A stretch of 64,000 nucleotides of DNA from Camellia lanceoleosa. Its lineage: Eukaryota; Streptophyta; Magnoliopsida; Ericales; Theaceae. Location of the stretch: NCBI GenBank assembly GCA_025200525.1, contig CM045763.1, forward strand, positions 90,811,470-90,875,469, read 5' to 3'. The translations under genes were made by a program, and so were the position numbers. Below, piece by piece: positions 49,201 to 61,300 of the stretch. Each line of letters begins with the position of its first letter. Within the stretch, counting starts at the first letter, position 1. Below the pieces are notes generated by a model. That model saw nothing but the letters and a program-made list of their open reading frames with translations, was not told where the DNA came from and did not search any database.

Positions 49201-50969
49201 ATTGCAGCAGCCCAATTATACAACTATATCGTACTTAGTTTGTCAATAACTCAGACGAACGCCCACCCGATAGACTCTCCGGTTGTTGTGAAAAACAGTT
49301 TTGCACAAATATATAACGACAGCAGCTTCACGACATCTTCCTCGTCATGAATACTATTTCCCTGAAGTGCAACATCCAATAGTTCTTTAATTTTTTTGCA
49401 CGATATTCTCCCCACAATGTTGTAGCGACGCTGAATGAAATGAGCTAAATCAAGCTGGTCCACGCCGCACTGAATGCCAAAAACAAGTCGGATATCACTA
49501 CGACGCAATGGAACGCCTTTCCCCCCGATATAGAATTTTTCATCTTTAGGATTGTACGTCTGCAGTATGCGTAACACTGTCTCATCACATTTCTTGTAAG
49601 CATTCGGCGACAAGTTGTGTTTGCGGATGGAATTAATCATCGACCAAAACGGTGTTCTTCGCAGTTGTCGTTTATGGCCTGCTGTGAAATGTATTTCTAG
49701 CACGGTTTTGATAACCCCGTTTATATTCGAACGATACGCCAGGCGGGAAGTGTGGACTACCACTTTTTCCTTCACACGGGCATCTTCTTTTTTCCCCTTG
49801 AATAGTATCTTCCCCTGTTTTTTCACAACAACTGGTTCTGACGTGAAATCAGAATTGCCCACGTCACGCGACACACCATCACTTCTTTTCCGTGGTGACT
49901 GCCTCAAAATCACCCATGCACACATAATAAACACCAATCAGGAAAATAAACACACCACTATCTCATAACGTAACACGTACATTCCATACTGCGACATACA
50001 CGTAATCTACAACAGCATGAACAGTTACACATTAACAATGTTCACCAAACATAGTTACACATTAACAATGTTCACCAAACATAACAACATACCCAACAAC
50101 TTACCCACCATCCCAAAGTCACACTGCCTCCAACAACAACATCATGACATTGGAGACATCAACATCATAGGCCCAATTCAGCAAAACAACATCACCAACA
50201 CATTACTGAAACCTTAGCATTGCAAAGGCACAGTGCTACAGTGCAGAGCATCGACGAAACAAAGACATTACACATCGCGCCAGAAAACCCAGAATTGCAG
50301 GAAAAAAAAAAAAAAAAACACAACGATATGACACTGCCTCAACCAACAACATCATGAATACATACACATTAACATTGACAACCAATAAAATCAACAACAT
50401 CATCGCAACAACATTGAAACATTAACATTCTACACTGTGCCCTTACAACAAACACCAACATCGTACACATACTTCAGACATTAACATCAGTAACATCTGC
50501 TCACCCAATGTAACCACCAACATCATCAAAACACAATAACCATATTAACATTACACAACATCACATTGCTACCACAAATAACATCACAAACCCAGAAACA
50601 TTAAAAATCTTAGTCCAACAGCCATTAATGGCACACCAACAACGTACATACTACAATATCACATTGCAATAATGAACAACATCATGAACATAGAGACATT
50701 GGCCACCCCGACATAACATCATCCCCAACATCGTACCCACCAAGGTCATGAAACCCAACATAACATCCCCACAACCACGGACCCACATCTAATTCCAAAC
50801 GTAAATATCGAACTTAAACCCTATCATCAACCACAACTCCTCTCATAAAACAAAACAACGATAGCAACATTACAACCCTACAACAATGTTTTCCATATCA
50901 AAGAAGACAACATCAAAAAATCCAAAACAAAACGGCCACAAATAACATACCTCCACTTTTTTTGGTCAT
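46268..50969 (-). pseudogene. Ulp1/SUMO-protease-like gene of the MULE, multiply broken
   Basis: It probably starts at 50969 (MTKKSG, short first exon to 50951). A large exon (49900-49251) encodes the plant-mobile domain typical of such genes (TPFWSMINSIRKHNLSP, LRRSDIRLVFGIQCGVDQLD), continuing at 49223 (YNWAAAIRGALIASLNEFHD). The middle (48811-47521) is acidic with a coiled coil (RVAELEEELRLKSERVHELE). The C48 peptidase core follows: ANHWTTMVYDSDSG (His and Asp, frame of 46969-46760), CPQQHPES (Gln, about 46550) and SPDCTVMICF (Cys exon from 46436). It ends FRAEMVKAF...RPLP at 46268. Lesions are TAG at 48223-48225, TAG at 46394-46396 where MWQYANN is expected, and a frame change near 48560. 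Exon borders are approximate. The family may deconjugate SUMO-like modifiers. Confidence 0.75.
50000..50950 (-). repeat. AC-rich subterminal region of the MULE
   Basis: The plus strand is dominated by AACATCA, CACCAACA and ACATTAAC words, with a direct repeat of TTCACCAAACATAGTTACAC-like sequence at about 50026-50080. The composition mirrors the GT-rich left subterminus at 41.9-42.9 kb. No coding is evident. Confidence 0.6.
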
Positions 50970-51773
50970 TCTTAACCGTCCCCTAACGTAACACCATCTT
51001 CCAATCCTTATCGCAAGCGCAGACTGAAATCAAACTATACGACGTCCCTACGCTTCAACAACAATGGCTTCCCACTGGCCGTCACCACCACAACGTTGAT
51101 AGGTTATTTCAATTTTAGGGTTTATGTAATGTAGAAACCTTGACCCAAACAGATTCGCCTTCCGTTTCTGATGTTGATTTCCTTTTGAAAACCCCAAATC
51201 TTTCCTTCAAATCTTACCGTAGAACTGCTGAATCAAGAACATCTAATGTAACAGCATACCAAACTACTTGCCTATCTCCGTAATTTCACATTACTAAATT
51301 ACCAATGTTGCCCATCAGCCTTACCAGTGCCATCCACAACGTATATGCCCTCAATAGTCATTTCCAATATAATAGGACTGTTCAGTTCTTAAGATAACAT
51401 TTGGGATTAAACAGTGTATAAGTTGATAAATTGGGATTTATTGGTGCATCACCCTAATTATAATTATTAATACTTATCATTTTTTTATAAATATTTTTTG
51501 TTATCCTCACTAATGTGTAATTCTCTCATATTATTAAGCATTTTGTTCATACAAATGGCAACGGGGCAGGACAGGGCTGGGGATTACACTCCCCGTCTCC
51601 GATCCCCGAAAGTGATAAATTTTCCGTCCGCGCCCCCGATCCTTGACGGGGACTCATCGCCCGTCCTCGCCCCTGCTCCTGATCGGGAATCTGGTATCTC
51701 CGACCCCGAAAAATCCCTAAATTATTTATTTATTTGTTTATTTGATTTATAAAAATCTATAAGCATCCTATTC

Positions 51774-52110
51774 AAATATATTTGTCAACATATTTTCAAA
51801 TTAAAAAAATTAGTAAACATCAAATTCAAACATATTTGTCAACATATTTTCAAATTAAAAAAATCTGTAAACATCAAATTCAAACATATTTGTCAACATA
51901 TTTTCAAATTAAAAAATTTGTAAACAACAAAATAGCATCTATCAATATATCTTATTCAATAACTCTGTCTAGCAGAATAACATTCTATTCAAATCAATAT
52001 ATCCTAAACAACAAAATAACATCTGTCAATATATCCTATTTAATAAATCTATCCAGCAGAATAGCATCCTATTCAAATCAATATATCCTGAACAACAAAA
52101 TAGCATCTGT
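51774..52110. repeat. Two tandem-repeat blocks inside the hAT element
   Basis: Three copies of a roughly 57-base unit (ACATATTTGTCAACATATTT, AAACATCAAATTCAA) lie at 51774-51925. Two copies of a roughly 75-base unit (TCTGTCAATATATCCTATT, CAGAATAGCATCCTATTC) follow at about 51945-52110. They are non-coding and subterminal. Confidence 0.8.
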
Positions 52111-52452
52111 CCAACAACCCACACACAAAGGAAAATTCAACAAGTTGCAAAGAGAATAATTAGTCTCAAGCACAACCCGCAAGGGATAGGCTACCCAAAA
52201 AAAAAAAAAAAAATCCATTGCAATATAATTATAATAATAATAATAATAAAACATTGTTTCTCCAATACTCATACAACCACACCACAACTTTCATCATTTC
52301 TTTCAACTTGAATTCCTATTAAATAACAAAAGGAAAAAAAACAAATAACCAATACTAATAATAATATGTAAAAAATGTTAACAATTAAAACAACAAAGAT
52401 GACAACTAACACAAAAATGGCACATGACTAATCCGAGTCAATCTCATCATCA

Positions 52453-53860
52453 TCATATATAGTCGCATAGCCTATCGATTCCAATGTTGAATTTCCTAAA
52501 AAGTAAAGAATATAAATTCAGTATTGAAATTATTCCATGGTAATATAAAAGTGAAATAATAATATGTAGATTGGATGAAATAATAATATGAGTGCCTTTC
52601 ATCTCTGCACCCCTCAACCAACTTTGTGTACACATTAATGCTTCTAATGTGTTTGGATGAAGTCTACTACGATGTGGACTCACCAATCTTCCACTAGTAC
52701 TAAATGCTGACTCAGAAGCAATAGTGGATACAAGAATAGCTAAAATATCCCTAACTATTGCCTGTAAGGTCAGATACTTTGGTCCATTGGCTTTCCACCA
52801 ATTCAAAACATCAAAACGTGTAGTCCTTGACAAAACATCATCTTCTAGATAATGGTCCAACTCTGATCTTACATTTTTCACTTTTTTACTTTTCTTTCTA
52901 CTAGTAAACAAATCAAATTCTAAAAGGGTCTCTGTAACAATTTCTGGATGAATAGAAGAGTTACCAACAACATCGGTCTCCATATCAACTCGGTGCTAAT
53001 ACTCTTGCAATAAATCATAACAAATCTGACGAATCCCGATCAACTTCATCTTCAGCTTTGTCTCTATAAAATTTTTCAAAATAAAACTCCAATACACTTA
53101 TCTTATACCTAAGATCAAGTACAACAACAACTCTAATAACACCATGTATCACTAACCAATGTTTATCAAATTTTTTCATCATTTTTGCTGCCATTGTTCT
53201 AATCACTTCAATTTCACAAGAGAGCCATTGAAATAGTGTCATCCTAATCTCACATAAAGCTAGGAAACAAACATTGGTTGTGGGATACTTAGTACCAGAA
53301 AATAATTCTGTGATAGAAAAAAGTATTTTAAACCTCCCATTAATCTCTCTAGCAAACTCTCGTTCTTGCTCACTTGGCACGGTCTTATATTGGGGCTCTC
53401 CAATTTTCAACTGAGAAAAAACATCCTTATACAATAAGGCAGTTTGAAGCATCAAATAGGATGAATTTCACCTAGTTGCACAATCAAGTCCTAATTTCTT
53501 AATATGTGGATTACGCAATTGATTGACTGTTTCTTCAAATTTTTCTTGTCTTTTTGGTGTTGCTGCCAATAAGTTACACTCTCTCGAATTTTCTCAACAC
53601 CCACTCGTATGACATCCAATCCATCTTTCATTATCAAATTCAAAATATGCGCACAACAACGCAAATGAAACAAAGTGTCACCCAACAAAAGCGATGTATT
53701 ACTTAACTTATCCATCAACATGGTAATCATGGCATCATTTGTGGAGCAATTATCAACAGTAACAGTAAAGATTTTTCTATCAATATTCCAATCTATCATA
53801 CACTCAAGCAAAGTATCACAAAGAACTTCTTTTGTGTGTGGACATAGAACATAAATAAAC
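52453..53860 (-). pseudogene. hAT transposase, C-terminal part only
   Basis: Three adjacent frames make one protein of the RICESLEEPER/zinc-finger-BED hAT family. 53860-53491 includes FTVTVDNCSTNDAMI and LRCCAHILNLIMKDGL. 53455-53015 includes ALLYKDVFSQL and TTNVCFLALCEI. 52983-52453 holds the dimerisation domain (ELDHYLEDDVLSR, FDVLNWWKANGPKYLTL, STIASESAFSTSGRLVSPHR). Stops separate the frames. The BED finger and N-terminal half are absent, and upstream DNA to 54960 holds none of it, so the element cannot move itself. It could once have cut and pasted hAT ends. Confidence 0.85.
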
Positions 53861-55407
53861 CTAAAATATGATATTTATGAACAAGTATTAATAACATGTA
53901 AATTGAATTGAATAAGATAGAACTTTTAAATGATTTGCAAATTTACAAATATATACCTCAAATTTACAAACATATACTCAGACACACATATCATTCATTT
54001 AGCCGAATTGGTTCTCAACTTCTCACAAATGTGTTCATCTATCAAAATCACATAGTTGACAAATCTCATAGTTGACAAAATCTCATAGGCTATAAGTCTT
54101 CCATTTTAAACATTAAGTGAGCTAATTTCCAATTTATTTAAAACAAATTATTGAGAAACTGAGAAATTGAGAAACAAATTTTTGGGGATTTAAAATTGAG
54201 AAACAAATAACAGATCATATATATATATATATATAAAATAATAGAAAAAAAAAGATTCATATATATATAAACAAATAACATATCATATATACATAAACTT
54301 CATTTAGATTCTCAGAAGCTGATTTCTCCATAGAAGGTAAATCTACAAGCATGCTCGGAGGAGGTCGAAATAACAAATTATATATATATATAACAAATTA
54401 AATCTACAAGCATACAAATAACATTATATAACAGATCATATATATATATACAAATAACAAATTATATATATTTTTTTAAAATAAAAAAATTTAGAGAAAA
54501 AAAAGACAAAAAACAGAGGTCGAAATCCCTAGATTGAAAAAAAAAATTCTGAACTTGATACTATATATACACTCAGATATATATATATGTATGTATGTAA
54601 ACCCTAGATCGAAATCCCTAGAGAGAGAGAGAGAGAGAGAGATATCTTTTGACAATCGGCGGTGAGGGAGGATCGGCGATGAGAGGAAGGAGCGGCGGTA
54701 AAGGAGCAACAGCCGTCGTGTGAGAGAGAGAGAGAGAAGGAGGCCAAACTCTAAACAGCAGCGGCGGTGAGGGAGGAGGATCGACAGTGAGGTATAAGCA
54801 GTGGTGACGGAGGATCAGCGGCCGTCGTTGTGTGAAAGAGAGAGATAGGGAGGCGAAACCCTAATAGCGACGGTGAGACCGTGAGATAAAGAGAGCTCTG
54901 TGTTTGTGCGAGTGAGAGCAAGTGTTCAAACCAAACCCTACACACATATATCATATATATATATATATACAGGGGCAAATTAATAATTTTACATCGAGGG
55001 CAAACGGGGCGAGGATCGGGGCCGGGGCCGAGATCGGGCCGGGGCCGGGGCCGAGATCGGGACTGAAACATGTATCCCCGTCCTTAGCCCGAGTATCATC
55101 GGGGATTCAATTTTTAATACCACCCTCAGCCCGTCGGGAGTATTTTTCGGAGAATAACCACTCAATTTGGGGTTGGGGATCGGGTCCCCATCGGGTCGGG
55201 TTTCAATTGCCATCTCTATTTGTTCACATGTACAACACATATTAAAAAAAATAATTTAAAATTATACATTTTGGTGATAAATACGTGTAATGAAAAATAT
55301 ATAATTTTTAAAAAATTTCTCAACATGTGTTTTAAGAATATATATTAATAAATAATTTTTTAAAAAATGTCACTAACATATTATTTTTGTCAAAAACTAT
55401 GTTTAAG

Positions 55408-56600
55408 CATTCTGTTTGAATATTATTTGTATTGAAATTTATACCGAATTGTCCATTACAATTATGTTGTGGTGTCAATTTTGTAAGTAAATATTTTTAT
55501 TTTAAAACTATAAATTTCAATATTATCACATCATTTCATATAAAAGTGTGAATTTAATTATCTTTATCAATTAAGTTTTTGTATAGTTAGATAATCATCT
55601 TATTAATTTATTAATTTCCATCAATATTTGGATTTTTTATATATTTTTTAATAGCATATTAAACAATAGCATGTAAGGTGATTTTCAAATTTAAATTTGA
55701 TGAAAAGCACATTAAAACACAGCTCCAATCATTTTATCAAATCGATATTAAATAAAGGGAGAGTTAAACTTTTCATCAAATTAAGGGAGTTTTATCATTT
55801 CATCAAATTTTATAAATGGCCGTTGGGCCGGACGTCCATCCGGATGCCTTCTTGGACAACCAAACTTTTTTTATTTGAACACCAATTTTTGCTCATGGCT
55901 GAACGTCCTCCTAGACAACCGTGCTTGTAACAAAATTTGATAAAAATTTTAAATTTACTATTAGAGTGTATTATATTATATCAAACTTTTTATCAAATTT
56001 TCACTCTAATTTGATGAGCTGTTAAAAATGCTCTAAGTCAGATGTTATACCTCACGCAACATATAATACGAAGAAAATAATGTGTCCATAACTAAAGACA
56101 TCTTTAAAATTGTGTATAAATAAATACTTTGAGGATGAATTTAAGAAATAAAAGAAAAATAATAATAAAATGTGTCCCTTTCATTTTTTTTTTCTTCATA
56201 AATTATCATTCAAATTTTTAATCTAAAATATAACTTAATTAATTCCACAAATAAAGAAGATCAACTATGTTCATGTGCTACCAACCCCTTACTTCTTTTA
56301 AAGTGAACTTTTTCTATACTGAAGTGATTTTACAGTCACTTAAAACAAATTCATTTGAATAGAGTTTTGAAAATTGAAAGGACAAAAGGTGAGTGAAATG
56401 AATTATATTTCTTTTATATTTTACTTATTATTTTATTTTTTTATTAAATTTTTATTTAAATTCATAAATCAAATATAATCTAGAAAAAGAACCATAAAAT
56501 ATCCAGATGCCCTATTGTTCTCCCAATCACCAGCATAAATCAATGAACCCTACATTTTTAGTCAATGACCCCTACATTTTTTGTCAATGACGTTTGAGTT
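55408..56600. other. AT-rich intergenic DNA with a MITE-like remnant
   Basis: About 55670-56035 contains inverted ATTTGATGA/TCATCAAAT words and a GAGCATTTTTAACAGCTC-type right end (inverted), like an element remnant related to that at 9640. A small GC-richer patch (GGCCGTTGGGCCGGACGTCC) lies at about 55817-55836. No gene is seen. Confidence 0.45.
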
Positions 56601-56748
56601 GGATCACCAGGTGACCATGCCTTGAGTCACAGTGAATAACTTCTCCTATCATGGTCGTCACGACTACAAAAAAAAGTCGGATCACCAGGTGACCATGCCC
56701 TCAGGCACAGTGAATAACTTCTCCTGTCATAGTGTTCACGACTACAAA
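56601..56748. repeat. Two-copy tandem repeat, 78-base unit
   Basis: Copies at 56601-56678 and 56679-56748 share GGATCACCAGGTGACCATGC, CACAGTGAATAACTTCTCCT and ACGACTACAAAAA. The motif ATCACCAGGTGAC is a near-palindrome. Confidence 0.85.
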
Positions 56749-56976
56749 AATAAATAAAAAATAGTGGACTTTTTTAGTTTTTCAGTTTTTTATATTTTAT
56801 TTTTGAAAATTTTTATAAAAAAAATTACCTTTTAGATTCGTTTATACAAAAACAAACCCCCCAAAAAAATTTGATATAATTTTGAAAATAAAATCACTAA
56901 AGATTAAAAAAAAATTAAAAAAAAGAAATGACTTATTTTTGTGTTTCCAAAAAAAATTAATTATTGGAAAGTACAA

Positions 56977-57505
56977 GAATAATCCTTCGTAGCTCGAATT
57001 CCTTTTCCCCGAATCTCCAAATTGTCCAAAACAACGTCGTTTTGAGCAATTTTTTTTTCCCCTATGTTTGAAACAAATAGAAGAGTGAAGAAGAGGAAAA
57101 GAAAGAGAAAGAGAAAGAGAGAAAGAGAAGAGAGGAGAAGAGGGAATGGAGAGAGAGAGAAAGAGAGAGAGTCGATCGCCGCCTCCGCCTCTGCTTTTGC
57201 CTCCACCTCAGATCGTCGCATCTGCCTCCGCTTCCGATCGTCGCAGCCCGGCCTCCGATCTCTAATCTCGACCTCCGATCTGTGATAATATGATGATGAT
57301 GATGATGTGTTGGGTGGTTGATGATGATGATGATGATGGGTGGTTGATGATCTCTTTGTCTCTCTCTACTACTCTTTCTTCTTCTTCTTTTCTGATTTTA
57401 CTTCTACCAGTTATTGAAAAAAAAAAAAAAATCAAAACGACGAAACGATTTCGTTTTGAATTCGAGGGATTCGGGAAATCTCTCTTCGAGCTACGTAGCA
57501 CTACT
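56977..57505. mobile_element. MULE-like element with exon-like cargo (Pack-MULE candidate)
   Basis: A perfect 10-base duplication GAAAGTACAA lies at 56967-56976 and 57506-57515. Inverted ends share CGTAGCTCGAA and have AAAACAACGTCGTTTT on the left and AAACGATTTCGTTTT on the right, the family of 14741-15071. Instead of a short hairpin, the interior (57060-57410) is a GA-rich leader. An open frame at 57064-57285 follows (basic, then SIAASASAFASTSDRR), and then GATGAT repeats. The cargo looks like a captured 5' UTR and first exon of unknown origin. Confidence 0.7.
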
Positions 57506-57989
57506 GAAAGTACAAATAGATGTGCTTTTAGTTTCTGTTTCTTAATTTTCACCAAATAAGCCTTAAGTCATTGTTTACCATTTTACTTCTCAACACAATT
57601 TTAGTATGCTGTAATAAGTCTCATTACTAATATATATTTGTAATGTAGTATTGACAAGTAGACTAGCATATGGAAAATGCTAAGCATCATGGAAAATGTT
57701 TTATGAAAAATGTTTCATGAAAATGATCATGAAAAAATCTTCATCCTTGTATTATACTTTGTAACTTATTGTATATGTAATCTAAGGGTCAAAATCTTTC
57801 ATGATCATCTTCATGAAATATTTTTCATGATACTTAGCGTTACCAAATCAGGTCTTAACTCTCATTAAATAGAGTTAGTTATATGAATCCTTCATTTTCT
57901 TACTTGACTCTATCAACGACTATTTAATTAGTTAAATTAAGAAAATTCATATCTATATCTACTACATTAGCTTACGTTAATTTAAGTTT

Positions 57990-58860
57990 GCCTTTTCTCT
58001 TAACGCTTTCATCTACTGTCACTGTATCGCATCTCTTCAATACTGTCTCTGTTGGTTTCCGTTGTATATAACTAAACTATTTCAGTCTATTCTTTTTCAA
58101 TTTTTCTATCCATACTACTCTTATCCATTCACAAATATACTTATTCCTAATTCTATCTTTTTTAGCCTTACCATACATCTACCTTAACATTCTCATCTTA
58201 ATAATATTCATCTTATCTACATGTTATTTTTTAGTTGCCCAATATTTCGTCCTATACAACATCATTGGTCTAATAGCCATGCTATAAAACTTTCATTTTA
58301 GTCTAATGGGTACTCGTTTATCACATAGTCTCACAGACGCACTCCTCCACTTAAACCACCCGCCTTAATTCTATGGCTCACATCCGCTCCAATCTCCCTA
58401 CTTATTGTGATAATTGATCCTAAATAACGAAAATATTTACTCTTAGATAGTTTTTGATTCTCAATTTTCACTTCTTCTCTACTTCTATTGTTACTGTTAT
58501 TAAAATTACACTTCATGTACTCTGTGTTAGTTTTGCTTATCCTAAATCCTTTATATTCAAGTGTTTCTCTTCAATTCTTCAATTTAGTATTGACTCTTTA
58601 TCTAGTCTCATCCATTAGCACGATATTATTTGCAAAAAATGTACACCATGGCATATCATCCTGAATAGTTCTCGTCAACTCATCTATAACTAAAGTAAAA
58701 AGATAAGGACTTAAGATTGATGCTTGGTGTAACCCCACAGTAATTGAAAATTCACTTGTCTCTCCAATAAGCAATTTAATAGTGGTCACCACTTCATATA
58801 TGTCCTTAATCACATTAATATTACTTTTGTCACTTATTTCTTCTATAACATCCACCAGAT
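57990..58860 (-). pseudogene. LINE (RTE-like) reverse transcriptase fragment
   Basis: Minus-strand frames 58855-58598 and 58516-58331, continuing to about 57990, give INVIKDIYEVVTTIKLL, GLHQASILSPYLFTLVIDEL, FANNIVLMDETR, KYFRYLGSIIT and ADVSHRIKAG. These are the palm and thumb of a plant non-LTR RT. The catalytic FADD has become FANN. Stops and frame changes occur throughout the C-terminal part (MAIRPMMLYRTKYWATKK). 5' and 3' ends are missing. Confidence 0.85.
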
Positions 58861-60625
58861 TATTCTTGTGTTATTTTTTTTATAAAGTTAAAAAAATTTC
58901 ATTAAGACTAATGCAAAATTACCTAATTTTATATAAAATGATGTAATTTAATCTAAACCCTATACTTTAAAACAAAAACAAAAGACCTTCATAAAAATTA
59001 TTTTATTTACAAAAATGACAATACTACATGATATTATTTAAATATAAGGGTAAATTATACTGACACCTCCTGAGATTTCTGTTTAATATAGTCCCCTCAC
59101 ATTTGAAAAATTACATTTATCCCCTTGTCTAATTAAAATGACATATTTGTCCCTTAACTTTTATACATATCAAATAATAAAATAATACAAATATTTTATT
59201 CATATCATTTCAAGAGAAATAACAATCATCTTTTTTGGTTTAACTCAAACAAAAAATTGAATTATTTTTATTTTTATTTTTACTTAAATTTTTTTAATAT
59301 TTTAAGCATTTTTTTTATTTTTTAGATACACTTAATTTAGATATACTTAAGAAGAATAATATTTTGTAATTTTTTTTAAAAAAATTTACCAAATACAAAA
59401 ATATATAAAAATTTAGTACATTATTTTATTTTGTTATATTCAATAGATTTTTTTTATAAAATTTTTTGTACAAATTTTTTACTTTTTAAATATATCTAGA
59501 TTAAATTGATCTAAAAAAATAAAAAATGAATTGATTAAAATATTTTAAAAATTATTAAAAATACAAAAATATAAATTTAAAAGTCAAAAAATTATTTCTA
59601 ACAACTCCATGAGGGTGTGGAGTACATTTTTGTTGTTATTTTTGTATAAACATATATATATATATATATATAATAAGGCACAAAGGTTTTTGAAAATATG
59701 TTAGAGACAATTGTCCTACTAGGACATTTTAATGGTTATGATTCAATTGTGTATTTCTATAGACGGATAAGATGAGCCCCTTTAAATATATATCAATTTA
59801 CTTCCTACTCAAACACTACACTTCCTTCCTACTTACCCACGTCTCATCTCCATTCTATCTTTAAGATCACTATGTTATTCTGGGTTGTTTTGGGAAGTTG
59901 GTAAAAAGTTGACTTTTGACTTTTTACCAAGCTTTTTGACTTTTTTGAAAGTGATTTGGAAAGTTGGTATAAAGCAGGTTTTTTGTTTTTTAGTTTAATA
60001 TTTATTTATGGTGTCAAATCAAATTAAAATGATCAAAATATCCTTACCCAACATAAGAGATTTATTTATTTATTTTTTTTCATAGGTCCTAATTTGTAAT
60101 TTTAGGGCAACGTTTTTGGCACTTCCCAAAGGAATTTTGTTGCGTTTTTGACAACCACGTTTTTGGACTTTTTACCATGTTCCCAAAATGGCACTCTATC
60201 TTTATCTCCTCCTTCCTTTGTTCTCACCCACCCCATTCCCTCTTTTATTTCTGTCTCCCTCCCTGTCCTTCTTCTTTCTCCATACACTCGCTCCCGAAAC
60301 TGCTGCTCTTCAGGTAAAATCACTTTGTTATAAAAGAGACCCGTTGAGTTCCCTCCCTCTCGATCTCTCTATTGAATTCGATCTAGGGCTTTCAAAACAA
60401 TGATCTTCATGATCACTTTGTTGTTTGATTGCTATCACTTTACTTTCAATTGATCTCACAAATTGATCTCACTTTACTTTTCCCTCTGTCGGTATTTTCT
60501 GATTCTCTTTCATTTTAGGTAATCTGAACTTAAAAAAAAAAAGTGAAAAACGTTGAAATTTACTTTTGGATGTATCCAGATTTTATTTTAGTTTGCTCAT
60601 CTATTTGATAAGATTATTTAGTTTT

Positions 60626-60949
60626 CTATCTCTTTTTTTCAAGGTTGAGTTCAAGAAAATTAGTTTGCAGAAGCTGAACAGGTTTGGGGTGACGATCTGT
60701 TTTACTCCGTAGGTTGTCTAGCAAGATGTTTTGGGTAAAAGGGGCTTGAAAATTCTTCATCTTTCTTACTCTTGCACGACCCAATCCAGTATTAAGAAGA
60801 GAAACAACTCTCTTAAACCTATTTACAGCCTCCCATGTTTCTACCATTACATTTCTAAACTAATTCTGATCATGGGGTTGAGATAACAACCTAAGAACTC
60901 TATGGCTACACTCTACTGCTGCTCTATTAGCTTCTTCAACCCCCTCCAT
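60626..60949 (-). pseudogene. WRKY group-IId 5' fragment
   Basis: Reading from ATG at 60949, MEGVEEANRAAVECSHRVLR and LLSQPHDQN are followed by a TAG stop (60860-60862), then FRNVMVETWEAVNRFKRVVS and LLNTGLGRARVRKMKNFQAP. This is the N-terminal region of WRKY39/WRKY74-type group-IId factors from memory. The calmodulin-binding segment, zinc cluster and WRKY domain are absent. The frame ends at 60626 in unrelated sequence. About 250 bases upstream of the ATG look like the parent 5' UTR and promoter, so genomic rather than cDNA capture is likely. Confidence 0.7.
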
Positions 60950-61300
60950 CTAAACCCTAAACCCAAACCCCTCCTCCCCAAAAAAAAAAAAAAAAACTAA
61001 TTCCCAGAACCTAAATGACCTAACCCAAATAGCAGCATAAAGACTTCAAAATCTTTAAAATCTATCCTCAATCCTTATTGAAATTTTTGGAATTTTCAAT
61101 CAATCGAAGAGCTATCACTCAATTAAATAAATACCCAAAAGATCAAAAATTGATGTTGGCAACCTCGCCAACCTCGCCACTCTCTGTGTGTATGTATCTA
61201 TGTATGCATTTTCTTTTGCATCCGTGTTGTTAGAATTTGAAAAATTGATGTTGCAAGCACTTGTATATTTGTTTTGATCACATATAAAACTGTACAGCCA

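Larger units (their letters stand above)
41619..51454. mobile_element. Mutator-like element with transposase and Ulp1-like gene (KAONASHI type)
   Basis: A perfect 9-base duplication TAATTATAA flanks the element (41610-41618 and 51455-51463). The ends are degenerate inverted repeats over about 60 bases: the left contains ATAAATCCTACTTT and CCTAAATGTTTTCTTA, and the inverted right contains ATAAATCCCAATTT and CCCAAATGTTATCTTA. Cargo is a MuDR-type transposase (+, 42921-45320) and a convergent Ulp1-protease-like gene (-, 46268-50969). This gene pair is known for KAONASHI/Ulp1-MULEs in plants. Both genes carry nonsense mutations. The flanks at 41.9-42.9 and 50.0-50.95 kb are strongly GT-rich on the coding strand of the adjoining gene. 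Confidence 0.92.
51550..55218. mobile_element. hAT transposon, truncated transposase
   Basis: A perfect 8-base duplication TTTGTTCA flanks it (51542-51549 and 55219-55226). The inverted ends are TACAAATGGCAA and TAGAGATGGCAA. Both subtermini are GC-rich with repeated GGGGC/CCCCG words, especially 55000-55075. The transposase lies on the minus strand (52453-53860). The right third (53.9-55.0 kb) has AT runs, GA tracts and GGCGG-rich leader-like sequence but no coding match. Confidence 0.92.
39703..55407. repeat. Tandem duplication, right copy (B), split by two transposons
   Basis: Segments 39703-41618, 51464-51549 and 55227-55407 together match copy A. They are separated by the MULE (41619-51454) and the hAT element (51550-55218). 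Removing these elements and one copy of each target duplication restores alignment with copy A. A third private insert is the MITE at 40144-40285. The first-exon donor equivalent has changed from GTGAGG to ATGAGG (39879). Confidence 0.85.

Noticed and set aside
51782..52159. 125-residue repetitive ORF (STYFQIKK repeats)
   Set aside because: It is translation of non-coding tandem repeats in the hAT subterminus.
54491..55245. ORFs with arginine/proline repeats at the hAT right end
   Set aside because: Produced by GGGGCC-type subterminal repeats and GA tracts, not by coding sequence.
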